Origin: Polynucleobacter hallstattensis
GTDB lineage: Bacteria; Pseudomonadota; Gammaproteobacteria; Burkholderiales; Burkholderiaceae
Reading direction: 5' to 3'
NCBI RefSeq assembly: GCF_018881835.1
Contig: NZ_JACVPO010000002.1
Coordinates: forward strand, 682,001 to 746,000
DNA: 64,000 nucleotides
The translations under genes were made by a program, and so were the position numbers. Below, piece after piece: positions 39,986-48,011 of the stretch (its first letter is position 1; every line of letters begins with the position of its first letter). Below the pieces are notes generated by a model that saw nothing but the letters and a program-made list of their open reading frames with translations, was not told the origin of the DNA and did no database searches.

Positions 39986-40704
39986 TAGATACACCCCTCA
40001 AAGCCATATGAAGCTATCCAAAATGACTCAACCCATTTATTACCTATTTCCTCTGAAATATGAATAGAGGCACCAGCATTTAATGACGCCCGAACGAAGG
40101 ATGCGGCCAGCCTACCCTCACTTGACTCCGGATCGGTATAAATCTTATTCAAATCTGGCCTCCCAACATCCATACGCATCACCAATTTCCCCGTTGCCAT
40201 CATTGAAGCTAATGCTGCAGTTTGGACTTTCATTGCGTGAAATGAATTGCGGTCAAGCAAATTGACAACGTCCTTCATTAATCGATTAATTGCATCTGAG
40301 CGACTCACATCCTCTTGCTTAGAAAAAATGAAGGCTAAAGGGTAGTTATCAAATAGATAATTTTGGTAGTCTAAATACCTAGAAATAATCGAGGTATATT
40401 TATTGCAGCCAGAATGCTCTTTTATTTTTTGCTTTTGAAGCTCTGTCAGTGCCTGGAAATTACTAAGAAAAGCCAAAGGCTTAATTATGTCCGGATAAAT
40501 TACCTTATCGCACTCAATAATAAATTCCACCATTAAGTTAACAGCGTCCTTAGCATCTAGCGCGCTGAATAAGCCAGATATCCAAATCAGTTCGGGAATT
40601 TTAGAGTCTCTAAATGAGGTTTCAACCAAATTTGGTAGAAGCATCAATGGGGGAATAAGTTTTTTTCCCTCCCTTTTATAACCATCTAATACCTGTTTAG
40701 TCAT
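39985..40704 (-). CDS. Unknown protein, first gene of a coupled pair
   Basis: The 239-residue protein begins MTKQVLDGYKREGKKLIPPL and appears soluble and helical. I do not recognise a family, and no catalytic motif stands out. Its TAA stop overlaps the ATG of the next gene by one base, so both products are probably made together. The pair lies between integrase and phage lysis genes, in the same direction as the phage-like genes but with AT-richer codon use. Confidence 0.55.
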   Translation of the reverse strand: MTKQVLDGYKREGKKLIPPLMLLPNLVETSFRDSKIPELIWISGLFSALDAKDAVNLMVEFIIECDKVIYPDIIKPLAFLSNFQALTELQKQKIKEHSGCNKYTSIISRYLDYQNYLFDNYPLAFIFSKQEDVSRSDAINRLMKDVVNLLDRNSFHAMKVQTAALASMMATGKLVMRMDVGRPDLNKIYTDPESSEGRLAASFVRASLNAGASIHISEEIGNKWVESFWIASYGFEGCI

Positions 40705-40755
40705 AGAAATAAGATTTCAGGGGTTTGTTTGAATATTTTTTACTATCTTTACAGT

Positions 40756-41097
40756 CTATACCCTCCTCTCAAAATGTGGCACATCGACAAATCCTTTGAA
40801 ATTACCACCCCATCGATTCTTAGGGCTTAGGCTTTCCCAGTATTCGCCAACCGTACGGATGAGCTCTTTATCCCAAACTAGCTTTCCATTCCAGAAAAAA
40901 TTCAGGTCTATAGCGCATCGTCTCAAATGATTGCTATTCATGGTCTTAGATCTACCGCTCTTAAAGTAGATCTCCTGCTGCTCAGGAGACCTCCAAAGCT
41001 CACCACCTGTAATGACCCAACCTTCTGCTGTTGCAAACTGAATAAGACGACTTACATCGATCAAGAATGCAGCTTGCTCCGCAACCAAGCCACTCAT
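40756..41097 (-). CDS. M15-family peptidase, phage endolysin-like
   Basis: The 113-residue protein has the zinc-ligand motif SNHLRRCAIDLNFF (His and Asp) and a late DVPHFE with the third ligand, as in VanY or L-Ala-D-Glu peptidases used as phage endolysins. It would cut peptidoglycan cross-bridge peptides for lysis. It has no signal peptide and lies 2 bp after the holin-like gene, consistent with a holin-endolysin cassette. Confidence 0.85.
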   Translation of the reverse strand: MSGLVAEQAAFLIDVSRLIQFATAEGWVITGGELWRSPEQQEIYFKSGRSKTMNSNHLRRCAIDLNFFWNGKLVWDKELIRTVGEYWESLSPKNRWGGNFKGFVDVPHFERRV

Positions 41098-41099
41098 TC

Positions 41100-41630
41100 T
41101 TACTGTTCCTTGTTCCTTGGGCCATGCATGCGCATCTCAAAGATCTTCTCTACTGATCTTCCGCCAAAGTAAGCCAGCATGACTAACTGCCCCCACTCAC
41201 CTAGGAGCTTTACATAAGCCTCGTTAATGTCGATGCCCATAGCTGAAAGTAATGCAAACAGTAGATAGGCCGTCAGAATGTAGACCAGCGTTCCCGGTCT
41301 AATGTTCTTCGATAGCTTGGAATCGCTACCCATATCGGATTGCCACCGGTGTGTAGCGTTCTCTTGTGAAGCTCGATGCATCTCAGCTAGAAGCTTTGAT
41401 TCTTCTATTTCTAACTCCTTTTGCTTAAGGGTGTATTGCAACAGAAGCTGTTCTTGCTCGATCTCAAGTTGCTTGAGCTTGATGAGATCTTCCTGACTGG
41501 GGTTGTCCGGAATGCGCGCCCCAATCTTGCTCTCAATGAACTCCTTACCTTTAGCTTGAACCGCGCCCGCAAGCAGACCAAGGCCGTTGACGGCCAAGGT
41601 TTGCACTAGAGAGGTGATGATTGGAAGCAT
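41100..41630 (-). CDS. 3TM-type holin-like protein
   Basis: The 176-residue protein has a hydrophobic N-terminus, a coiled-coil (about 45-90, rich in Lys, Glu and Leu) and two hydrophobic segments near the C-terminus (GTLVYILTAYLLFALLSAMG and LVMLAYFGGRSVEKIF). This layout matches the 3TM holins first described in gene transfer agents. It would permeabilise the inner membrane for the endolysin encoded just downstream. Confidence 0.75.
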   Translation of the reverse strand: MLPIITSLVQTLAVNGLGLLAGAVQAKGKEFIESKIGARIPDNPSQEDLIKLKQLEIEQEQLLLQYTLKQKELEIEESKLLAEMHRASQENATHRWQSDMGSDSKLSKNIRPGTLVYILTAYLLFALLSAMGIDINEAYVKLLGEWGQLVMLAYFGGRSVEKIFEMRMHGPRNKEQ

Positions 41631-41671
41631 GTAATAAGTTCTTTTCTTGATGCTTGTATTTAGAAGTCCAC

Positions 41672-41717
41672 CGCCCCACTACCGCCTAGGCTTTTAATTG
41701 GTGTTGGCAGTGGGGCG
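41672..41717 (-). other. Long-loop hairpin between holin and 133-residue gene
   Basis: Perfect 9-bp arms CGCCCCACT and AGTGGGGCG enclose a 28-nt loop in the 173-bp spacer where phages usually carry tail genes. There is no T run, so it is not a clear terminator. The spacer holds no gene that I can support. Confidence 0.35.
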
Positions 41718-41803
41718 CAGTTACGCGCGCCCACACACCATGGTTACTTCAACACCCGCAGCCGCACCCAAACACCTGCCGCTAGCGGTGATCCTTCCTG
41801 CTA

Positions 41804-42205
41804 CTAGCGTTTCTTGGCTCCTTTGGTTTCCACCTCCACTTCTGGAGTCTTTTCTATTTGAGGCTCTTGAGAGGAAGTTTTTTCAGACATCAGACCTTCT
41901 ACGATCTCCATTAGGCGATCACCATCATCTTCACCAAAGACTTTGGCTACGACTTCATGACCGTACTTGGCACAGAGACGGTCGTACTCCTGCTCTGGAG
42001 TAATAGTGGTTTTTGATGGGCGCTCGAATACCGTGACGTTTTCGCGCCCAAAGAGGTTGCGAAGGATGTTGGTCTCATAAGGCGGTACATACACATGGAT
42101 AGTTGTGAAGGCATCCCTGCGCACTACCGCTTCCACCTCTTTAATTTGGAAGTCGCTGTGAATGAGCTCTTTTGTATTCATTGTGTTATTCACGCTGTTA
42201 TTCAT
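41804..42205 (-). CDS. Phage-like hypothetical protein downstream of capsid gene
   Basis: The 133-residue protein has a folded part with FTTIHVYVPPYETNILRNLFG and an acidic, Lys/Glu-rich disordered tail (about 105-133). No family is recognised. It follows the capsid gene by 10 bp and could be a head-completion or decoration protein, judged by position only. An alternative start, MNTKELIHSDF, lies eight residues in. Confidence 0.55.
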   Translation of the reverse strand: MNNSVNNTMNTKELIHSDFQIKEVEAVVRRDAFTTIHVYVPPYETNILRNLFGRENVTVFERPSKTTITPEQEYDRLCAKYGHEVVAKVFGEDDGDRLMEIVEGLMSEKTSSQEPQIEKTPEVEVETKGAKKR

Positions 42206-42215
42206 TCATACCCCC

Positions 42216-43262
42216 TTATTGAATCGCCAATACCGCATGGGCATTAGCACGTGAGATGGATAAAGCGCACCGTAGGTTCACCATGGCGTACATCGCCAAG
42301 GTATCGTGCGGACGGATTGGGGCAACGATGTCGAGGTCATCATCACGCAGCTTCATAAAGCGGGTGTTGAGGAAATAGCAGCGCTTACTCCACTCCACTG
42401 TGCGATTGGCCATGGCATCAAGCTCATCAAACTGGGGATCCCAGATGATTTCGACACCTTTAAAGGCAAGGCCTGTGTTTACTCCAGCACCTACGCCAGC
42501 ATCGATGTACTTGGTCTCACCAGATCCAGCAATATGGGTCACTGTGACTTGCTTGCGATAGGTATCAATGAACTTACCACCAGCGATGATGAAATCAGGG
42601 CTACCTCCATGCTTAATACATTGGCGCCATGCAGTTTCCATCTCCCCCACTAAGTTACCTGGCGCGGTTGAAGTGATGTCTTTAACTGCGTAGTTACGCC
42701 AGTAACTTGCCTTGGCTCGATCGATACCACCTACGGTACCAGCATCTGGTGCTAGGCTGACTAGGCTATCCAAGCCAACTACCGCATCTGCGCCATGCGA
42801 GCCGTCGCGGTGAAGCTCTAGGTCTAACTTATTGAGAAAGCCTTCTCTAAGAACTTCTAATTGTTCGTCAAGCAAGTTAATGAGTTGTACGCGCTCGTTG
42901 TATTCCAATTGGAAGCCACGCGCCCCACCCTCACGTACTTTGATGCCATTACTAAAGAGTCGGTCATAGTCGATGTACAGGCCATCAACTGCTCTACGCC
43001 AAGGAAAAGAGGCTTGCTCAGTCGTATTGCGTTTATTGAACTTGACCGTCTCCTCTCCAAATGCCCAGGTGAAGTTACTTCCATGTTCCTTGCGAATGTT
43101 CTCAACAACGTTTTGCTTGGCACCTAATAGGCTCTTGCGCCCTTGCATCAATTTCTTGAGAAAAGGCCTCTCTACTGCTATTTGATCTACTGGAAGATTG
43201 CGCAAGTATTCATCTAAGGAGACCTTAGCTAACTCTTGCAAGTCTGTATTTGAAATTGGCAT
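42216..43262 (-). CDS. Phage major capsid protein-like
   Basis: The 348-residue protein has the general form of HK97-fold major capsid proteins of short-genome phages: an N-terminal helical arm (about 1-80), a conserved core with FSNGIKVREGGARGFQLEY and a C-terminal half ending in RPHDTLAMYAMVNLRCALSI. Assignment rests on overall style, size and position downstream of the portal and terminase genes. The usual scaffold gene is displaced by an inserted Xre-Fic cassette. Confidence 0.75.
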   Translation of the reverse strand: MPISNTDLQELAKVSLDEYLRNLPVDQIAVERPFLKKLMQGRKSLLGAKQNVVENIRKEHGSNFTWAFGEETVKFNKRNTTEQASFPWRRAVDGLYIDYDRLFSNGIKVREGGARGFQLEYNERVQLINLLDEQLEVLREGFLNKLDLELHRDGSHGADAVVGLDSLVSLAPDAGTVGGIDRAKASYWRNYAVKDITSTAPGNLVGEMETAWRQCIKHGGSPDFIIAGGKFIDTYRKQVTVTHIAGSGETKYIDAGVGAGVNTGLAFKGVEIIWDPQFDELDAMANRTVEWSKRCYFLNTRFMKLRDDDLDIVAPIRPHDTLAMYAMVNLRCALSISRANAHAVLAIQ

Positions 43263-43628
43263 ATGCCACCCCTATCTATGTTTATGAATTAGTTAGATTC
43301 ATCCTGATTGATAGGGCGTGAAACTATCCATTGCTACGCTGCTAGGCGCGACTCTAGCGATAACGCGTGAGATGAATCAGTAGCTAGAGCTATTAACTCT
43401 TGCTACGTGTATTGATTATTGGGGCTGCACAAGCTTGGCTTGAATATTTCTGGGGTTTTTGTTGTTCGCGAGTTGTCTTTATGCCCAATGTGTCATTGCG
43501 CCACCTTGGGCATAAAAGAGCATTTCTTTGGTCGTGCCCATCAAGGGTTCGCAAGCCACCCCTTTGGGGTGCCCTTGACGGAATGACGTTGTTATTTAGC
43601 CTAAAACCCCTTCTTCTTATAGCTATTT
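43263..43628. other. Gene-free stretch with a two-tier hairpin
   Basis: No convincing gene is present. At 43541-43578 an outer stem TCAAGGG/CCCTTGA encloses an inner stem CACCCC/GGGGTG (43557-43571). It marks the junction between capsid gene and the inserted cassette. A possible capsid-gene ribosome-binding site precedes position 43262 on the reverse strand. Confidence 0.4.
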
Positions 43629-43709
43629 GATACCTATGGGTATCAATTTATTGTATTAATTCATACCTATAGGTTACAATTAGATATATTAATTAATACC
43701 TATAGGTAT
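43629..43709 (+). promoter_or_regulatory. Three palindromic operators upstream of the Xre-Fic pair
   Basis: The 14-bp palindrome ATACCTATAGGTAT occurs perfectly at 43696-43709, with one change at 43630-43643 and two at 43663-43676. Centres are exactly 33 bp apart, about three helix turns. The last copy ends 4 bp before the start codon, covering the ribosome-binding region. Sites of this sort are expected for an autorepressing Xre-type regulator. Confidence 0.8.
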
Positions 43710-43713
43710 AAAT

Positions 43714-44172
43714 ATGAACAAGAAATTCGCCAACTTACAACTCCATCAAATGGATTTGGCCCTGACTAAGTTAAGAAATACTCGCCCCCCAAACCGCCCG
43801 GGCAATGGCTGGGTAAAGGCTATTCGTGAATCTTTGGGTATGTCAGCCTCTGCATTGGCTCGCAAGCTCGGTGTTACGCCTGCCAGTATTACCAAGCTCG
43901 AAAAGGCTGAGGCTGATGAAAAGATCACCTTAGCAAGCCTGCGTAAATTGGCTAGCGCCTTAGATTGCGAGTTGCAATACACCCTAGTGCCACGCAAATC
44001 TTTAGAAGAAATCTTGGAAGAACGCGCTATTACGGTTGCGCGTGAAAGACTGCGCCCCATTTCTCATTCAATGAGTCTTGAGGATCAGTCGGTAGACAAG
44101 TCCGCCAGTGAAAAGCAACTGCAACTACTAGCAAAAGAGATTCTGGATGGTCCTAGAAGGAATCTATGGTGA
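43714..44172 (+). CDS. Xre-family regulator, mobile mystery protein A
   Basis: The 152-residue protein has a helix-turn-helix at about residues 33-88 (IRESLGMSASALARKLGVTP, then ASITKLEKAEADEKITLASL) and a start, LHQMDLALTKLRNTRPP, typical of mobile mystery protein A. These proteins are encoded with a Fic-domain partner and are presumed antitoxin or repressor. Three palindromic operators precede it. It overlaps the Fic gene by 7 bp. Both are antisense to the surrounding phage-like genes. Confidence 0.88.
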   Translation: MNKKFANLQLHQMDLALTKLRNTRPPNRPGNGWVKAIRESLGMSASALARKLGVTPASITKLEKAEADEKITLASLRKLASALDCELQYTLVPRKSLEEILEERAITVARERLRPISHSMSLEDQSVDKSASEKQLQLLAKEILDGPRRNLW

Positions 44173-44756
44173 TGCATTTTGAGTATGCGCCAGGAGCCAC
44201 TCCGATTGATCCGGATGAGGCTCTTGGTCTCATCCCCATACATATTAGGACTCAAGCCGAGTTAAATGCTTGGGAAGAGTTAAATATTGTCGAAGGCGCA
44301 GATTGGATCGCGCGTCAAAAGATTATTCAAGGTTTGAATGAGGGCTTGGTGCGTGAATTGCATAGTCGTATGTTTAATCAAACTTGGCAGTGGGCTGGCA
44401 CATTCAGGAAGAGTGCCAAGAGTATCGGCATTGATTGGACTCAGATTGCCGTTGCCCTCAAGAATCTTTTAGATAACACTGCCTATCAAATTGAAAACAA
44501 GGCGATGCCCATTGATGAGATTGTTGTGCGCTTTCATCATCAGCTAGTGTTGATCCATGCGTTTCCAAATGGCAATGGTCGTCATGCACGTTTGATAGCA
44601 GATGCTCTCATTGTCAGCCTGGGTGGTAAAAGGTTTTCTTGGGGCGGGAACACTTCAATTACCACCCCAGGCACTACACGCCAAAACTACTTATCAGCTC
44701 TACGCGCCGCAGATAAGGGCGATATCGCGCCCTTAATGCTATTTGCTAGGCAATAA
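44166..44756 (+). CDS. Fic-domain protein, mobile mystery protein B
   Basis: The 196-residue protein has the Fic motif HAFPNGNGRHAR (residues 131-142). Fic proteins transfer AMP or other nucleotides to target side chains. The usual acidic residue after the HxFx part is Asn135 here, which also appears in this subgroup as I remember it, so activity may differ. It overlaps its Xre partner by 7 bp, ATG or an ATG two codons later being possible starts. The pair looks like a toxin-antitoxin-type cassette. Confidence 0.87.
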   Translation: MVMHFEYAPGATPIDPDEALGLIPIHIRTQAELNAWEELNIVEGADWIARQKIIQGLNEGLVRELHSRMFNQTWQWAGTFRKSAKSIGIDWTQIAVALKNLLDNTAYQIENKAMPIDEIVVRFHHQLVLIHAFPNGNGRHARLIADALIVSLGGKRFSWGGNTSITTPGTTRQNYLSALRAADKGDIAPLMLFARQ

Positions 44757-44758
44757 AA

Positions 44759-46042
44759 CTAAATCCCCATATTGCCTAGATGCTGGGCAATCCGATCCAT
44801 TGGCTCTTCGGAGCTCGCTACTGGCGCTCCTAGAGTAGCCGTTCTCGCCCGAATAGGTTGAGGTTTATAGCTTATAGGCTTTACCTTAGACCAGTCTTTT
44901 GGCTGAAGATCAATCGCGTTATAGATTGCATCTATCGTAGGCCACCATTGCGAAACTTGATTGTTCTGTACGAAGATATTCATATAGAAGGGATCTTGCA
45001 TGTACTTTAGAAATAGCTGTGACTTATCCAAATAATCCACCTCACCATGACGCGTAGAGAGATAGTTCAAGATCTCTTTCTTGGCTTCATCAATAACGCT
45101 CCAGCGATCATTCTTTAAGTAGTTAGCCTCACTCTTTTCGCGCCATTTTTCTCTCTTGTTTCGATCAACCGAGGTCATGATGCTGCCTACCAGCTCACCC
45201 TCAATCTCATAGCCATGAAGCTTATCGAGGAGATCTTCAACTCTTGACTTGAGAGAATCATTTTCTTTTGCAAGCTCACGATTGGTATTGATAATCTTCT
45301 GGTATCGATTTTCACTGCGATTAGATTGCATAACTTCCTGGGGCTGATCTTCAGAAGCTTGTTCAGTTGAATAAAGAACTCTTTCAATTAATTCTTTACC
45401 ACTCTCAACCTGAATGGGGGCCTGTAGCTCAGACTCAACTGTAAGGACGGCAGGCGGCGGCAATAGCTCACTGATATCGCGCGCTATCAGTGGCTCTGAT
45501 TCTGGCTTAGCTTCAAATGAAGAGATCTCAGCTGGTATTTGCACCTCACCTTTGACTGGAGCAAATATCGGCTCCTGCACTTCCTCAAATTCATCTGAGC
45601 TATCTGCCTCTTGAGCGGTTGCGTCTTTGCCTAAGTCATCCAATAAGGCGGCAGACTGACTCTTACGCCTAGCTTCATCTTGTTGCTGAGCAGCAGCTCT
45701 CTCAGCATTTCTTCTCTCAAGGTCTTGCTGTCTTTCTAATCTGGCCGCTTCTTTATCTGCAACTGCTTTCAGTCTTGCAACTTCATCTTGGGCAGCTTTC
45801 TCATCAGCCTTTCTTCGCTTTTCTTCATCTGCAAGCTGCCGAGCTCTTGATTGCTCAGCTATTTCGAGCGCACGCTCTTCTTTTGCCTTTTGACGCCGAG
45901 CAACAGATTCAGCTGCGTTCTTTTCTTCCGCTTCTTTTCTTAAGCGCTCTTCCTCTCTTTTTGCTTCACGGTTTTGCACCCTCTGAATGGAGCCCCCATT
46001 AGTTAATACTCCAGAGTTAAAGTTTTTCACTTCTTGTGTCAT
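44759..46042 (-). CDS. Coiled-coil phage-like protein, possible scaffold
   Basis: The 427-residue protein has a long charged coiled-coil (about 20-150, rich in Glu, Lys, Arg and Ala), an acidic linker (about 150-230), and a C-terminal soluble domain with aromatic residues (FLKYMQDPFYMNIFVQNNQV). Its place between portal and capsid, and its composition, suit a scaffolding or internal head protein, but no family is recognised. It overlaps the portal gene by 26 bp; the Xre-Fic cassette lies just past its 3' end. Confidence 0.6.
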   Translation of the reverse strand: MTQEVKNFNSGVLTNGGSIQRVQNREAKREEERLRKEAEEKNAAESVARRQKAKEERALEIAEQSRARQLADEEKRRKADEKAAQDEVARLKAVADKEAARLERQQDLERRNAERAAAQQQDEARRKSQSAALLDDLGKDATAQEADSSDEFEEVQEPIFAPVKGEVQIPAEISSFEAKPESEPLIARDISELLPPPAVLTVESELQAPIQVESGKELIERVLYSTEQASEDQPQEVMQSNRSENRYQKIINTNRELAKENDSLKSRVEDLLDKLHGYEIEGELVGSIMTSVDRNKREKWREKSEANYLKNDRWSVIDEAKKEILNYLSTRHGEVDYLDKSQLFLKYMQDPFYMNIFVQNNQVSQWWPTIDAIYNAIDLQPKDWSKVKPISYKPQPIRARTATLGAPVASSEEPMDRIAQHLGNMGI

Positions 46043-47963
46043 CTACTGTCTCCTCTTTTAAATGTTGATGTTTACTTTGCTTATCAGCGCCCATTTCCCA
46101 TAGCCGATGCATTGAGATTTCATGTGGAAAATCTACGAATCCATCGGCTTGTTTTGCAACGTTGGGCATAAATAGATTTGAATCGATGCGATCGTCATAT
46201 CGCAAGAGAGTCTCGCGTAGGAGACTACGGATATGTTCGTAATCCATCCCTCTTGCTTGTAGGTTTTGCATTTGGATAGACAGGCTGGTAACCATTGGTA
46301 GAACTTTGAGCCAACCTTCTTTTTCCTCTATGCCATCAGGGGCTCCGGTAGTGCCTGCCCTAATACGCAGGTCAACCATGTCAAAGATTCGCTCTTTGCT
46401 GAGCTCTGGCCAATCGTAGGTTTTCTCTTTGCTTATGGTGAGCTTGCCATCGACCATGGTTGTTTTAGTGATTGGCGCGCCCATATAGCGCTCTACCTGC
46501 TCTTTGGTCAGTTCTTGTAAGAGGACTTGTGCGCTGTATTGCGCTATCTCTTGCAACCAATCCTCTATCTGGTCTTTGAATTCAAATACGCGCCCTGATA
46601 AGGCTCTTTGCAGAATGTTCGCCTCGGTGGCTGTCTTAGGTCTTACTATGGTAGACCTTGCTGCATCTTGTAGACCGGTGACTTGCTCCCAGTCATATCG
46701 CACTGCACTGGTGTCATACACGATCGGATCTATCTTTGGGTGACCCCTAGGAATAATGACTTGGTTAAGTGGCTTGCCTTCAGTATCAACAATAGTGATC
46801 TCACCAAATCGAGAATCCGAGTGTTTCTTAATTGTCTTTTCATTAATGTCGGCAGATGCCACCCATCCCGGAATGCAGAGATCTCGATGCTGATTGAATC
46901 GATCCCTGGCTTCGTTGTGTTCATCCTGTAAACGCTCCGTTAGATCTACTAGGCTAGGCCCCACAAACTGCCCATCGACTACCTGATAAGGCAATAAGAA
47001 GAACGGGTACCAGCGCTCACCCGCTCTTGATGGCGAATATGGTTCACGTAACCACTCCGTTGCACCCTCCACCATTGTGTATACACGCTGCGTAGTTCTA
47101 TCCCAGATTTCTAAAACAGCAATTTGCTGGTCGTCTGTAACTGGTCCTACTTCTAGTTGCATTGAGGCTAAGCGCTTGGCCTTCTTGTGTGAGGGTTCGC
47201 TTTGGCCTGCTTGGTAGATCTTAGCGTTGGCGAGATTCTTTTTATATAAAGCCTCAGCCTGAGCGCGCTTCATGGGGATAACTTGGCACATCCAATCAGC
47301 GTCGGTGTAATCCCAAAACTCGCAGACAGATGGATCAATCAGAAGGTTTTCTGTAAGGACTCTATCGATCACTAGACCCTCAGCAGACCAGACTTCTGAT
47401 TGCTCATGTATGCCTAGCAATTGCTCTTCTAGTTCAATCTCTTTTTCTTCATAGTGTTTTTTCTGACTGCCATCTTCTAGATCTTGCTTAAGATCTCTAA
47501 TCGCCAATCTATTTTCTTGTTGGTCGTTAATACGTCCCTGAATATAGGCATCCTCGTCTATATCTCTTTGGTACATTACCTTTAAGATTCCGAAACTGCA
47601 GGTAAGAGCCGCTCTTACTGTGGACTTAGCTCGATTCTTTAGTTGGGCATGCTCCAAGGCCCTATTGGTAACCTTCTCTAGGGTATTGCAAAAGAGTTTG
47701 ATGTCCGCGCCCGAATGAGCTGGGGCTATTGAGATCTCTGGGTTACGAGCATAGACGTTAGGCAATACAGCAGAGATCGTTCCATGGATGAGATTTGCTC
47801 TAAGGCTATAGAACTCCTTGCCAGTAGGATCTGCATTCCAATTGAATCCAGAGACGGTATTGCGGTTGTGCTTTACCCGCTTATGAAAAGTCGCCCAATG
47901 ATTGCGCGCATGTTTAATGCGGGCATTCCATTTTTGTTGAAGAGCTTTAGATTCTTGGGCCAC
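46017..47963 (-). CDS. Phage portal protein-like
   Basis: The 648-residue protein starts with a helical segment then SLRANLIHGTISAVLPNVYARNP, and has a central part with PYQVVDGQFVGPSLVDL followed by GLQDAARSTIVRPKTATEANILQRAL, as in large portal proteins of podovirus-like phages. The portal forms the dodecameric ring at the packaging vertex. It lies 48 bp downstream of the terminase large subunit gene, the normal order. Confidence 0.82.
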   Translation of the reverse strand: MAQESKALQQKWNARIKHARNHWATFHKRVKHNRNTVSGFNWNADPTGKEFYSLRANLIHGTISAVLPNVYARNPEISIAPAHSGADIKLFCNTLEKVTNRALEHAQLKNRAKSTVRAALTCSFGILKVMYQRDIDEDAYIQGRINDQQENRLAIRDLKQDLEDGSQKKHYEEKEIELEEQLLGIHEQSEVWSAEGLVIDRVLTENLLIDPSVCEFWDYTDADWMCQVIPMKRAQAEALYKKNLANAKIYQAGQSEPSHKKAKRLASMQLEVGPVTDDQQIAVLEIWDRTTQRVYTMVEGATEWLREPYSPSRAGERWYPFFLLPYQVVDGQFVGPSLVDLTERLQDEHNEARDRFNQHRDLCIPGWVASADINEKTIKKHSDSRFGEITIVDTEGKPLNQVIIPRGHPKIDPIVYDTSAVRYDWEQVTGLQDAARSTIVRPKTATEANILQRALSGRVFEFKDQIEDWLQEIAQYSAQVLLQELTKEQVERYMGAPITKTTMVDGKLTISKEKTYDWPELSKERIFDMVDLRIRAGTTGAPDGIEEKEGWLKVLPMVTSLSIQMQNLQARGMDYEHIRSLLRETLLRYDDRIDSNLFMPNVAKQADGFVDFPHEISMHRLWEMGADKQSKHQHLKEETVDDTRSEKL

Positions 47964-48011
47964 ACCCTATTTATAAATTCAGGGGCAATAGCTTAAGAAT
48001 TTATTTTGGAT

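Noticed and set aside
42306..43185. Several open frames antisense to the capsid gene
   Set aside because: All overlap the capsid coding frame and show no family features.
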